A stretch of 33,822 nt of DNA, taken from Scytonematopsis contorta HA4267-MV1 (GTDB lineage: Bacteria; Cyanobacteriota; Cyanobacteriia; Cyanobacteriales; Nostocaceae). Within the stretch, counting starts at the first letter, position 1; each line of letters opens with the position of its first letter. A model generated the notes under the pieces. It worked only from the letters and a program-made list of their open reading frames with translations, had not been told where the DNA came from and did no database searches. The position numbers and the translations under genes are program-made. Positions 23,236-31,113 of this stretch are shown one piece after another. The stretch covers positions 1-33,822 of the forward strand of contig JAHHIC010000004.1 in assembly GCA_019359035.1 (NCBI GenBank). The letters are read 5' to 3'.

Positions 23236-24327
23236 ATGAAAATCGCACAAGTAGCTCCCTTATGGGAACGAGTTCCACCCGTGACTTACGGCGGTATAGA
23301 ATTGGTAGTAAGTCGCTTAACAGATGAACTCGTACGTCGAGGCCATGATGTAACATTGTTCGCATCTGGTGATTCTGAAACTTTGGCTCAATTGGACGCG
23401 GCAAATCCTCATGCATTACGCCTAGATAGCCACATCAAAGAAGGCATAATGTATGAATTATTACAAAGTAGCCATATTTATAAAAGAGCCTCAGAATTTG
23501 ACATCATTCATTCTCATCTTGGAGTATGGGCATTACCTTTAGCAAGTTTGGTATCAACCCCAACTGTTCATACCCTTCATGGTATATTCACTGATGATAA
23601 CAGTAAGCTATTTTCTCTCCACGCTTCGCAATCCTACGTCAGTATTAGCAATGCACAACGTAAATTAGACCTCAATTATGTTAGCACTGTTTACAATGGT
23701 TTAATTTTGGAGGAATATCCCTTTTTTGAAACACCAGAACAACCTCCATATTTGGCATTTTTAGGACGTTTCTCCGCAGAAAAAGGACCACAACACGCGA
23801 TAGCCATTGCGAAAAAAACGGGTTTACGCTTAAAAATGGCAGGTAAAGTAGATACAGTAGATTCTAAGTTTTTTGAAAAAGAGATAGCTCCTCATATCGA
23901 TGGAGAACAAATTGAATTTTTAGGTGAAGTCAACCACTCACAAAAGATTCAATTGTTGGGGAATGCTGCTATCACTCTTTTCCCTATAACTTGGAGCGAG
24001 CCATTTGGTTTGGTAATGATAGAATCAATGGCAACAGGTACACCTGTAATTGGCATAAATATGGGTTCCGTTTCGGAAGTAGTAGCCCATAATAAAACAG
24101 GTATGGTGTGCGAAAGTTATGAACAAATGGCAGATGTGATTCCTGATGTTTTGAAACTAAATCGTGAAGATTGTCGAAAACACGTACAAGATAATTTTAC
24201 AGTTACCCAAATGGCAAATGGGTATGAAGCGGTTTATGAACAAATCATTAGGGAACGCAATCAAAAACATTGGTTCATTCCAGCGCTGAGAGCTTCTTTG
24301 GGGTCGATAACTTCTCTCAGATTTTAA
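23236..24327 (+). CDS. GT4-family glycosyltransferase
   Basis: This 363-aa protein is a GT-B (family 4) glycosyltransferase. The N-terminal domain opens with KIAQVAPLWERVPPVTYGGIE, including the loop that holds the acceptor, then RGHDVTLFASG, FDIIHSHLG and THTLHG-like strands. The C-terminal nucleotide-sugar domain has FLGRFSAEKGP and the retaining-GT motif EPFGLVMIESMATGTPVIG (E-x7-E). The donor and acceptor are not readable; exopolysaccharide, sheath or glycolipid synthesis is typical. It is a single gene, with a perfect 12-bp hairpin 22 bp after its stop. The ATG at 23236 has no strong Shine-Dalgarno. Confidence 0.9.
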   Translation: MKIAQVAPLWERVPPVTYGGIELVVSRLTDELVRRGHDVTLFASGDSETLAQLDAANPHALRLDSHIKEGIMYELLQSSHIYKRASEFDIIHSHLGVWALPLASLVSTPTVHTLHGIFTDDNSKLFSLHASQSYVSISNAQRKLDLNYVSTVYNGLILEEYPFFETPEQPPYLAFLGRFSAEKGPQHAIAIAKKTGLRLKMAGKVDTVDSKFFEKEIAPHIDGEQIEFLGEVNHSQKIQLLGNAAITLFPITWSEPFGLVMIESMATGTPVIGINMGSVSEVVAHNKTGMVCESYEQMADVIPDVLKLNREDCRKHVQDNFTVTQMANGYEAVYEQIIRERNQKHWFIPALRASLGSITSLRF

Positions 24328-24349
24328 GGACACTGACCTAACCCCCCTA

Positions 24350-24376
24350 CCCCCCTTCCCTACGAGGGAAGGGGGG
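24350..24376. terminator. Perfect G/C hairpin of the CCTAACCCCCCTACCCC repeat
   Basis: CCCCCCTTCCCT-ACG-AGGGAAGGGGGG is a perfect 12-bp stem with a 3-nt loop. It is preceded by GACCTAACCCCCCTAC, also found at 6957 and 30144. It lacks a long T-run but could end the glycosyltransferase transcript. Confidence 0.75.
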
Positions 24377-24559
24377 AAATAAAAGACGATATTTTGTTTT
24401 TGGGAATAACTCGACGCTTAGTTAAAAATTAACGTAGGATGGGTTAAGTGCATTTGTAACAATTAGTTGGAGACTTATTAAATTGAATGAAGCGTCGTAA
24501 CCCATCACTTCTATAGACCTAATATTTACTTTATAAACCACCTTTAAATATAGAGTAAT

Positions 24560-24817
24560 TTAATATGCATCGCGTCGGTAAACAATTGTATTAACCATTA
24601 CTTGATTGTTAATATCATCAATCAGATAAATAACTCGGTAATCACCAATACGGTAGCGGTAATAACCAGCCAAATCACCTTTGAGTGCTTTTATATTAGG
24701 ATGATAGCTAGGATTTTGTTCAAGTTGCTCCAAACATTTTGCTATTTTCTTTGCTAGCGCTTGATTGGCTGAAGCATAAACATCCTGTGCTTCGTCAGAT
24801 AAAACGACTTCATACAT
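24560..24817 (-). CDS. RelE/ParE-family toxin
   Basis: This 85-aa protein (MYEVVLSDEAQDVYASANQ...) has the RelE/ParE layout: an initial strand, two helices (QALAKKIAKCLEQL), NPSYHP, an IKALKGDLAGYYRYRIGDYRVIYLID core, and a basic C-terminus VYRRDAY. The basic residues around YRYRIGDYRVIY are the usual mRNA-interferase or gyrase-contact surface. The open frame reaches back to 24847, but the ATG at 24815-24817 gives the family's normal start. That ATG overlaps the antitoxin's TGA by 8 nt (ATGTATGA) and has GGAGAAG upstream. The pair is thus translationally coupled, antitoxin first. Confidence 0.88.
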   Translation of the reverse strand: MYEVVLSDEAQDVYASANQALAKKIAKCLEQLEQNPSYHPNIKALKGDLAGYYRYRIGDYRVIYLIDDINNQVMVNTIVYRRDAY

Positions 24818-25040
24818 CGGTACGGATACTTCTCCAATTAGTAACACGACCTGCGGCTATGTCTTTTTTTGAACGCTCGAATGATTCAATAAATCCAGGT
24901 ATATCAAGTAATTCCTGGGTTGCGTCTTGACTCTCCTTGTCTGCAAGATATGCTATAAATTCAGCAACGAGACCAAGGCGTTCTGATGATAATGTGTCTA
25001 AGTTTTGATTAATTTGCTGACGAATTTCGGTGGGATTCAT
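24810..25040 (-). CDS. Antitoxin partner of the RelE/ParE toxin
   Basis: This 76-aa acidic, helical protein precedes and overlaps the toxin gene. The N-terminal part (NPTEIRQQINQNLDTLSSERLGLVAEFIAYL) resembles the dimerising helices of cyanobacterial addiction-module antitoxins. The C-terminal part (DIPGFIESFERSKKDIAAGRVTNWRSIR) would wrap the toxin. No classic ribbon-helix-helix sequence is obvious, so DNA binding and self-repression are not certain. The promoter should lie in 25041-25184, near the palindrome at 25138-25165. Confidence 0.83.
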   Translation of the reverse strand: MNPTEIRQQINQNLDTLSSERLGLVAEFIAYLADKESQDATQELLDIPGFIESFERSKKDIAAGRVTNWRSIRTDV

Positions 25041-25137
25041 AATATTAATTTCGCATTACTATTTGAACACATTTAAACAGAAGTATCTCCTTATTGTATC
25101 AAAGTTGATTCAACACTCATTTAATGAGATTAAATTT

Positions 25138-25165
25138 GTAGAGACTAAACATGTTTAGTCTCCAC
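25138..25165. repeat. 28-bp palindrome family, copy 5
   Basis: GTAGAGACTAAACATGTTTAGTCTCCAC keeps the outer arms with core TAAACATGTTTA. It lies 19 bp after the serC stop and upstream of the toxin-antitoxin genes, all on the minus strand. Confidence 0.88.
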
Positions 25166-25184
25166 GTTTACATTTAGGTTAAAT

Positions 25185-26357
25185 TTACGCTTTCATTTCG
25201 GTTTTCACGGTTGCATATCCCCAGTCCAACCAAGGAAGAAGCGCTTCAATATCAGAAGTTTCCACAGTTGCTCCACCCCAAATCCGTAATCCTGGGGGTG
25301 CAGAACGATAGGATGCGATATCGAAAGCGACTTCTTGTTTTTCCAATAATTTCGCTAATTTCTTCGCACATTCGGCTTGTTTTTCCGCACTCAACTCAAC
25401 AAACCAATCATCAACAATCTTTAAACAAATCGATGTACATGAACGAGTCTCAGCTTTTTCTGCTAAAAAAGCAGCCCAATTACTAGATTCTACCCATTTG
25501 CTAATTGCTGCAAGATTAGCTTGGCTACGCTTAACTAATCCAGCAAGTCCACCAATACTTTCCGCCCATGTTAACCCATCAAGAGCATCTTCTACACATA
25601 ACATTGATGGTGTATTGATAGTATCTCCCTTAAAAATACCTTCAATCAACTTGCCTTTTTGCGACATTCTAAATAACTTTGGTATCGGCCAAGCTGGTTG
25701 ATAGGTTTCCAAACGTTCGACAGCACGGGGTGATAGTATAACTACACCATGCTGTGCTTCTCCTCCCAATACTTTTTGCCAGGAGTAAGTTACCACATCT
25801 AATTTGTCCCAAGGCATTTCCATCGCAAAAACTGCGGATGTTGCGTCACAAATAGTTAGTCCTTGACGGTCAGATTTTATCCAATCACCATTAGGAACCC
25901 TCGCTCCGGAGGTTGTACCGTTCCACAAAAATACTACGTCTTTATTAAAATCTACTTCGTTGAAATCAGGTAAACTACCGTAGGGTGCTTTCAAAATACG
26001 AGCATCAGGCAACTTTAACTCGTCTACAACATCTTTTACCCATTCTTGACCAAAGCTTTCCCAAGCCAAAATATCAAGAGGAAGTTTCCCAAGTAGCGAC
26101 CACATAGCCATTTCTACTGCACCAGTGTCGGAAGCAGGAACAATACCAAGACGATAATCTGCTGGTAAACCAAGGATTTTTTTGGATAAATCAATTACTC
26201 CTGCTAATTTGGCTTTACCTGCTTCCGAACGATGGGAACGTCCCACACAAGCGTTTTGCAGATTTGTCACAGACCAACCTGGTCTTTTTGCACAGGGTCC
26301 TGATGAAAAATGCGGAACACGGGGTTTGCTGCTGGGGGGGGTTAGATTCTCTGACAT
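25185..26357 (-). CDS. serC: Phosphoserine aminotransferase
   Basis: This 390-aa PLP enzyme of serine biosynthesis converts 3-phosphohydroxypyruvate and glutamate to phosphoserine and 2-oxoglutarate. It begins [13 protein letters not shown], followed by [13 protein letters not shown], typical of the SerC subgroup found in alphaproteobacteria, methanosarcinas and cyanobacteria. [13 protein letters not shown] and [15 protein letters not shown] hold cofactor-binding residues, and the Schiff-base lysine is K195 in [14 protein letters not shown]. The C-terminus has [10 protein letters not shown]. The length is full. It is a housekeeping gene apparently transcribed alone, with a 28-bp palindrome just after its stop. 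Confidence 0.95.
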   Translation of the reverse strand: MSENLTPPSSKPRVPHFSSGPCAKRPGWSVTNLQNACVGRSHRSEAGKAKLAGVIDLSKKILGLPADYRLGIVPASDTGAVEMAMWSLLGKLPLDILAWESFGQEWVKDVVDELKLPDARILKAPYGSLPDFNEVDFNKDVVFLWNGTTSGARVPNGDWIKSDRQGLTICDATSAVFAMEMPWDKLDVVTYSWQKVLGGEAQHGVVILSPRAVERLETYQPAWPIPKLFRMSQKGKLIEGIFKGDTINTPSMLCVEDALDGLTWAESIGGLAGLVKRSQANLAAISKWVESSNWAAFLAEKAETRSCTSICLKIVDDWFVELSAEKQAECAKKLAKLLEKQEVAFDIASYRSAPPGLRIWGGATVETSDIEALLPWLDWGYATVKTEMKA

Positions 26358-26475
26358 GGCTGCGCTTGTGTGGTCTCAAAAGTAAAGTTAATCATGTTTA
26401 TAGTATCTGCTTTTGCCTTTACTATCCAAGACCCAATTTATAGGTATTTTTCCCGCGTGTAGTATTATCAGGTTG

Positions 26476-26850
26476 TTAGACTGTTGATTGTTCTGGCACA
26501 CAATCTGCTGTATTTTGATGCACGGAACAATATGTTAATCTTCCTTGTTCTATGATTTTTTTCGTAAGAGAAGCGGTTACTAGTTTAAATGTTTCCACAT
26601 CTGAACGAGTTTTAATCAGAACATCAGCATCAATCATTAAATCATCTAATGCGTTTAACCCCCTCACTCCCCACTCGATACGGTCAAACCCCGGAATCCC
26701 GTCAGGCACAATGACGCATAAGTCTATATCGCTATATTTATTTGGTGTTCCCCAGGCATAAGAACCAAAAAGAATTATTTCTTCGGGGTTTAACTCCGCG
26801 ACTAATCTACGGGTAACTTCTGCGATTAAAGAGTTGGTAATGGATATCAT
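26476..26850 (-). CDS. MNT-type nucleotidyltransferase (orphan antitoxin-like)
   Basis: This 124-aa minimal nucleotidyltransferase carries the signature GSYAWGTPNKYSDIDL: GS, then D-x-D for metals, with a third acidic residue in DADVLI. Such proteins usually pair with a HEPN toxin and inactivate it, in studied cases by AMPylation. Here no HEPN gene is adjacent: serC lies on one side and a small membrane protein on the other. It may therefore be a leftover of a toxin-antitoxin pair or act on something else. The C-terminal 20 residues (YCSVHQNTADCVPEQ) look unlike the family and may be an extension into neighbouring DNA. Confidence 0.82.
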   Translation of the reverse strand: MISITNSLIAEVTRRLVAELNPEEIILFGSYAWGTPNKYSDIDLCVIVPDGIPGFDRIEWGVRGLNALDDLMIDADVLIKTRSDVETFKLVTASLTKKIIEQGRLTYCSVHQNTADCVPEQSTV

Positions 26851-26917
26851 ATATCATCACTGGCTTGTTATTAATATTTTAACAATCAAAACCTAAGTGA
26901 GGTATGACACCCACACT

Positions 26918-27319
26918 CTACTTCGGTTGATTGGTACGCACCTCAATATCTTCCAATGTTTGTAGCAAAAGACGCTTTGCTTGCAATTGCCAACCCAACT
27001 TCTGAATTTTAATAGCAGCAGCAGTACCACCAACAGCAGCCAAAAAACCAATGGGTTGATTTAGCGAAACCCCCAACAACAAGCCTAATCCGCTAATTCC
27101 CCAAAAGGGTAAAGCAACCGCTTGACGCTGGTCTTCGATAATTTTATTTATTCCACCTGATGGCAAAAGTGTCAACAACGCCTCTTTAACTTGTCGCTGC
27201 TGTCCCACTGCAACAGATAAACCAATTTTCCGTCGTAATTTTTCAATTTTACGAGCATCGGTACTATATTCAACAAGTTCATCCTCAGCCATTTTAATTA
27301 GGCGTTCTAACTGTTCCAT
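26918..27319 (-). CDS. Small membrane protein with coiled-coil head
   Basis: This 133-aa protein has a charged helical N-terminus (MEQLERLIKMAEDELVEY, then KIEKLRRKIG). A hydrophobic hairpin follows at about residues 70-103 (ALPFWGISGLGLLLG, then PIGFLAAVGGTAAAI), and the protein ends in a basic/acidic helix. I do not recognise a named family. The layout fits a cytosolic coiled coil attached to a two-helix membrane anchor. It is a solitary gene, divergent from the CHAT-TPR gene. Confidence 0.65.
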   Translation of the reverse strand: MEQLERLIKMAEDELVEYSTDARKIEKLRRKIGLSVAVGQQRQVKEALLTLLPSGGINKIIEDQRQAVALPFWGISGLGLLLGVSLNQPIGFLAAVGGTAAAIKIQKLGWQLQAKRLLLQTLEDIEVRTNQPK

Positions 27320-27375
27320 TATCTACCTTAAATCCCCTGTATAAGAAAACCAACAATATATAAATATTGCCACAT

Positions 27376-27418
27376 GTAGAGACGCGATTAATCGCGTCTC
27401 TACAAATCGCGTCTCTAC
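27376..27418. repeat. 28-bp palindrome family, copy 6, with extra half-unit
   Basis: GTAGAGACGCGAT/ATCGCGTCTCTAC (27376-27403) keeps the family arms with a new self-complementary core GCGATTAATCGC. A duplicated right arm follows at 27405-27418. It lies between divergent genes. Confidence 0.9.
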
Positions 27419-27497
27419 GTTCTCATTTACCTACCACAAGAGTTATAACAGAAAAAATATTGCTGACTTGTATTTTTTAAAATACGTAATACTACTT

Positions 27498-30137
27498 ATG
27501 AAAATTGCTCATCTGGGATATCTACTAAAAAAACTAGTCACAAAAAAATTTTGGCAACGCATTGCTTTAAGCAGTCTAGTAGCCTTATTAACCCTACTGC
27601 TCGGAAACAATACCTTTCCTCTATGGACACAACAATCCAAAGCAGCAGCCATAACACCAAAAGCACCAGAAAAATCGCTTCCAAATATACCCCCAGACCT
27701 TCAACAATTAGTGCAAGTAGGAAAACAGCACTATCGAGATGGACAATTTGCTCAAGCAATTGAAATTTGGCAACAACCACTGCAACAATTTAAGCAACGT
27801 GGAGATTCTCTCAATCAAGCTGCAGTGCTAAGCAATTTGACATTAGCATATCAACAACTAAGTCAATATTCAGAAGCGTCAAAAGCTATTTACCAAAGTT
27901 TAAATTTATTAAATCAATTCAACTCCCCACAAAGTCAAAATTTAAAAGCCCAAGCATTAAACATTCAGGGTGGACTATTATTATCGCAAGGAAAAGCCGA
28001 ACAAGCTCTAAAAAGTTGGCAAGATGCAACGGAAACTTATAAAAAGATAGGAGATAATGCAGGAATTACTCGAACTTTACTAAACCAAACTCAAGCTTTG
28101 CGAACATTAGGATTATATCCTCGTGCAAAAGTAACTTTAGAGCAAGTTTTGCAAAGTTTACAAAATCAACCCGACTCAGCAATCAAAGCAGCAAGTCTAG
28201 TCAACTTGGGTGATACACTCCGGATGATGGGTAAATTAGAACAATCCCAAGAAGTTTTACAGCAAAGCTTAGCAATAGCACAAAAATTAAATTCTTCAAG
28301 CGATATATCTTTAGCTTTACTTAGTTTGGGAAATACCGCTTACTCACAAAAAGAAACTGAGCAAGCTATAAACTACTATCAACAAAGCATAAATGAATCA
28401 ATCTCAGCTACTAAACTACAAGCACAATTAAATTTATTGCGCTTATTAATAGAAATCGATAACACCTCAGAAGCAGAAAAACTAATCTCGCAAATTAAGC
28501 CACAATTAGATAATCTTTCTCCTAGCAGAGCTTCAGTATATGCACAGGTTAATTTTGTAAAAAGCGTATCAAAAGCTAAAAATAAACAGCAAGAAATAGG
28601 AGGTAAAATAAATAATAAAATATTAGCGGAAATTTTAGGAAAAGCAGCCCAACAAGCAGAAATTATAGAAGATAATAGAGCTGAGTCTTACGCTTTAGGT
28701 TATCTTGGAGAACTCTATGAAAAAAATCAGCAATGGAAAGAAGCTCAAACATTAACAGAAAAAGCTTTGGTCTTAGCACAAACTAGTAATTCTTCAGATA
28801 TTGCTTATCGATGGCAATGGCAACTAGGAAGAATTTTTAAAGCGAATGATAATTTAGAAGCTGCATCATCAGCATATACAGAAGCTGTGAAAACTTTAAG
28901 TTATATTCGTAATGACCTCGTTGCTAGCAGTATTGATGTACAATTTTCTTTTCGCGAAAGTGTGGAGCCGGTTTATCGAGAATTCGTTGGTTTATTATTG
29001 CAAGCAAAAGGTAAACAAACATCCCAAAGTAATTTGATAAAGGCTCGCAAAGTCATAGAATCTCTACAAATAGCAGAACTCGATAACTACTTCCGTGAAG
29101 CTTGTTTAAGTGCTAGTCCACAACCAATTGATAAAATCGACCCCCATGCAGCTGTCATTTATCCTATTATTTTAGAAGACCGTTTAGAGATAGTCCTTTC
29201 TTTACCAAATCAACCCATAAGCCATTATGCTAAAAATATAGAAAAAATCGAGCTAGAAAAAAATTTTGAACAAATGCGACGCTCATTAAGAAGAACATCT
29301 TTAGAAAAAGAGCGTCTTTTAGCTGCTAAAAAAGTTTATGATTTACTTGTCCAACCAGTAGAAAAAGAACTAATTAGTCACAAAATTCAAACCATTGCAT
29401 TTATTCTTGATGGTGGAATGAAAAATTTACCAATGGCTGCACTTTATGACGGTCAACGGTATTTAATAGAAAAATACAACGTTGCTATCACTCCAGGACT
29501 GGAATTACTCGCTCCTCAACCGTTAGCAAATAAGCAATTAAAAATTTTAGTTGGGGGTTTAAGCGAATCCAGACAAGGCTTTTCTGCGTTACCTGGTGTC
29601 GAGTCGGAAGTCCAACAAATTAAATTAGAAATTCCCGGTCAATTACTTTTAAATCAAGGCTTCACTAGCAAAGCGATTCAAAAACAAATTAGCACTAGTC
29701 CGTTCCCCATAGTACATTTAGCTACCCACGGACAATTTAGTTCTAATGCTGATGATACTTTTGTTCTCACTTGGGATAGCCGTCTGGATGTAAAAGACTT
29801 AGGCGAATTATTACAAAACCGCGAGCAAGACACACCTAAACCTATTGAGTTGCTGGTTTTGAGCGCTTGTCAAACCGCTGAAGGTGATAAACGCGCTGCT
29901 TTAGGACTCGCTGGAGTTGCGGTACGCTCTGGGGCACGTAGTACAATTGCTACACTTTGGTCTGTTGAAGATAAATCAACTTCTAAATTTATGGCAGAGT
30001 TTTACGAACAATTGGCTAAACCTGGAGTGACTAAAGCACAAGCTCTCCGTTTAGCTCAACAAACATTGATGCAGCAAAATGAATTTAAGCATCCTTTTTA
30101 TTGGGCACCTTTTGTCTTGGTTGGTAATTGGCTGTAG
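27498..30137 (+). CDS. Exported TPR-CHAT caspase-like protein
   Basis: This protein of about 879 aa has a basic n-region and a hydrophobic segment (IALSSLVALLTLLLG, about residues 24-38), so it is probably exported or anchored. A solenoid of TPR repeats follows from about 60 to 480 (for example QHYRDGQFAQAIEIWQQPL, LGNTAYSQKETEQAINYYQQ). The C-terminal 350 residues are a CHAT domain, a clan-CD (caspase/separase-like) protease fold. The catalytic pair is visible as H744 (HLATHGQ) and C791 (LSACQTA), and it ends PFYWAPFVLVGNWL as usual. TPR-CHAT proteins are thought to sense a partner and then cleave a target; neither is known here. The frame extends to 27468, but the ATG at 27498 gives a normal signal-peptide start. 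A C-rich hairpin follows the stop. Confidence 0.9.
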   Translation: MKIAHLGYLLKKLVTKKFWQRIALSSLVALLTLLLGNNTFPLWTQQSKAAAITPKAPEKSLPNIPPDLQQLVQVGKQHYRDGQFAQAIEIWQQPLQQFKQRGDSLNQAAVLSNLTLAYQQLSQYSEASKAIYQSLNLLNQFNSPQSQNLKAQALNIQGGLLLSQGKAEQALKSWQDATETYKKIGDNAGITRTLLNQTQALRTLGLYPRAKVTLEQVLQSLQNQPDSAIKAASLVNLGDTLRMMGKLEQSQEVLQQSLAIAQKLNSSSDISLALLSLGNTAYSQKETEQAINYYQQSINESISATKLQAQLNLLRLLIEIDNTSEAEKLISQIKPQLDNLSPSRASVYAQVNFVKSVSKAKNKQQEIGGKINNKILAEILGKAAQQAEIIEDNRAESYALGYLGELYEKNQQWKEAQTLTEKALVLAQTSNSSDIAYRWQWQLGRIFKANDNLEAASSAYTEAVKTLSYIRNDLVASSIDVQFSFRESVEPVYREFVGLLLQAKGKQTSQSNLIKARKVIESLQIAELDNYFREACLSASPQPIDKIDPHAAVIYPIILEDRLEIVLSLPNQPISHYAKNIEKIELEKNFEQMRRSLRRTSLEKERLLAAKKVYDLLVQPVEKELISHKIQTIAFILDGGMKNLPMAALYDGQRYLIEKYNVAITPGLELLAPQPLANKQLKILVGGLSESRQGFSALPGVESEVQQIKLEIPGQLLLNQGFTSKAIQKQISTSPFPIVHLATHGQFSSNADDTFVLTWDSRLDVKDLGELLQNREQDTPKPIELLVLSACQTAEGDKRAALGLAGVAVRSGARSTIATLWSVEDKSTSKFMAEFYEQLAKPGVTKAQALRLAQQTLMQQNEFKHPFYWAPFVLVGNWL

Positions 30138-30150
30138 TCAAGAGACCTAA

Positions 30151-30185
30151 CCCCCCTACCCCTCTTCCCTGGGAGGGAAGGGGGG
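30151..30185. terminator. G/C hairpin of the CCTAACCCCCCTACCCC repeat
   Basis: CCCCTCTTCCCT-GGG-AGGGAAGGGGGG gives a 12-bp stem with one wobble, 14 bp after the CHAT gene stop. It is the same dispersed element as at 24341-24376. Confidence 0.7.
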
Positions 30186-30244
30186 AAATAACCCTAGAAA
30201 AACAATTTGACAGGTAGCAAGCAAGATGCTTCCACTACTAGTAT

Positions 30245-30370
30245 TTATCGATACAACAAAGCCCGCAACAAAGAAAGTAATTGTTCATTATCCACTAATT
30301 TAGGATTAAAGGTAAGAATTCTAACTTTGTTCCCAATTGAATCTTTATCTTCTAGAAATATTTTATCCAT
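30245..30370 (-). pseudogene. Remnant of a response-regulator receiver C-terminus
   Basis: A 41-codon frame ends KLVDNEQLLSLLRALLYR-stop. This nearly repeats the end of the hybrid kinase 870 bp away (KPVDNEQLLSLLRVWLYR). The DNA matches over about 50 bp (30250-30300 against 31119-31170) with a handful of substitutions. The first 20 codons (MDKIFLEDKDSIGNK) do not look like a receiver, so only the tail is recognisable. It is probably what is left of a second kinase or regulator gene, or of a partial duplication. Confidence 0.6.
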
Positions 30371-30400
30371 ATTAAATAAATAATTACTGATAAAATAATA

Positions 30401-30426
30401 AATAGGGAACGATTAAGTTCCCTATT
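30401..30426 (+). promoter_or_regulatory. Perfect 10-bp hairpin upstream of the small ORF
   Basis: AATAGGGAAC-GATTAA-GTTCCCTATT is a perfect stem with a 6-nt loop, ending 13 nt before the strong Shine-Dalgarno at 30440. It could be an operator, a 5'-UTR element or a terminator of the opposite strand. No T-run follows on the plus strand. Confidence 0.5.
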
Positions 30427-30439
30427 ATCATCAATAAAG

Positions 30440-30447
30440 AAGGAGGT
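30440..30447 (+). promoter_or_regulatory. Consensus Shine-Dalgarno AAGGAGGT before a CTG codon
   Basis: This is the best match to the anti-Shine-Dalgarno sequence in the window. Seven nt after it, at 30455, is CTG opening a 65-codon frame. No ATG, GTG or TTG lies at the right distance in any frame. Confidence 0.65.
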
Positions 30448-30454
30448 ATTTAAC

Positions 30455-30652
30455 CTGACAAATAGAAATGGAAACGGTCATCGAGGTTTTTGGAATCCAG
30501 TTAAAGTCTTTATCCGAACTTTTCTGAAACTTTGGGAGAAGCAAGATAAAGTTTCTGGAGAAACATTCCTTGTAGACTCGGAAATTGTCAAATACGACTT
30601 AGATGATGTGGCAGACAATCCACCAAACAAGTCGGATAACGACAACAATTAA
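30455..30652 (+). CDS. Small protein with apparent CTG start
   Basis: This 65-aa frame reads (L/M)TNRNGNGHRGFWNPVKVF, then IRTFLKLWEKQDKVSGETF, LVDSEIVKYDLDDVADN, and a polar tail rich in Asn and Asp. It has a perfect Shine-Dalgarno upstream and a factor-independent terminator 8 nt downstream, so it looks like a complete small transcription unit. No canonical start codon is present in frame: CTG at 30455 is at ideal spacing, and ATA at 30434 is the only other near-cognate I noted. Either CTG is used as the start, or an ATG mutated and the gene is silent. I do not recognise a family. An amphipathic helix (VFIRTFLKLWEK) suggests membrane or protein contact. Confidence 0.55.
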   Translation: MTNRNGNGHRGFWNPVKVFIRTFLKLWEKQDKVSGETFLVDSEIVKYDLDDVADNPPNKSDNDNN

Positions 30653-30659
30653 CTAAGCC

Positions 30660-30692
30660 GATAGCTCCGTTCCTTGCCCGAATGGGGCTATC
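30660..30692 (+). terminator. Factor-independent terminator
   Basis: GATAGCTCC pairs with GGGGCTATC (9 bp, one wobble) across a 15-nt loop. It is followed by TTCCTTTATTATACATTTTTT. It lies directly after the small ORF and before the next ATG. Confidence 0.8.
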
Positions 30693-30717
30693 TTCCTTTA
30701 TTATACATTTTTTAATT

Positions 30718-31038
30718 ATGACAAATTCAAACACTACAATTATACGTCCTGTTTACTACCGAATAGTTGAACGTCGCGGCAACGGTTGGGCTTTTAAAGA
30801 AGGTGAGCCGTTTATTAATTGGTTTAATGCCCCCAGCCTTTCTCAAGAAGATTTATTTGCACTTTTTGGCACATCGATGAGCAAAGTAGCTGTCGAACTT
30901 TTTCGTATAAATGGCGGCAAGCAGGGATATTACGTAGCTGACATTTTGGGTAAACTTTATTACTACTGCGGTGCGGAGTGGGAAGATGTAAAAACAAAGC
31001 TAAAAGAATTGGGCATAGGCAGACCAGACCCGTTCTAA
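30718..31038 (+). CDS. Hypothetical protein
   Basis: This 106-aa soluble protein (MTNSNTTIIRPVYYRIVERRGNG...) has an aromatic-rich middle (PFINWFN, GYYVADILGKLYYYCGAEW) and a charged C-terminus (KTKLKELGIGRPDPF). The upstream frame to 30682 runs through the terminator hairpin, so ATG 30718 is the better start. I recognise no domain. The N-terminal MTNSN resembles the MTNRN-like start of the preceding small ORF only superficially. Its stop is followed by heptamer repeats and then the convergent hybrid kinase. Confidence 0.65.
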   Translation: MTNSNTTIIRPVYYRIVERRGNGWAFKEGEPFINWFNAPSLSQEDLFALFGTSMSKVAVELFRINGGKQGYYVADILGKLYYYCGAEWEDVKTKLKELGIGRPDPF

Positions 31039-31072
31039 AATCGCTTGCAATTGGTATAGGAGTGTCACATTC

Positions 31073-31113
31073 ATCCACTCCCCCCACTCCCCATTCCCCA
31101 TTCCCCATTCCCA
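31073..31113. repeat. CCCCACT/CCCCATT heptamer array
   Basis: About five heptamer units lie between the convergent 106-aa gene and the hybrid kinase, ending at the kinase stop codon. They are the same class as 5658-5704, 7792-7817 and 32335-32388. Confidence 0.9.
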
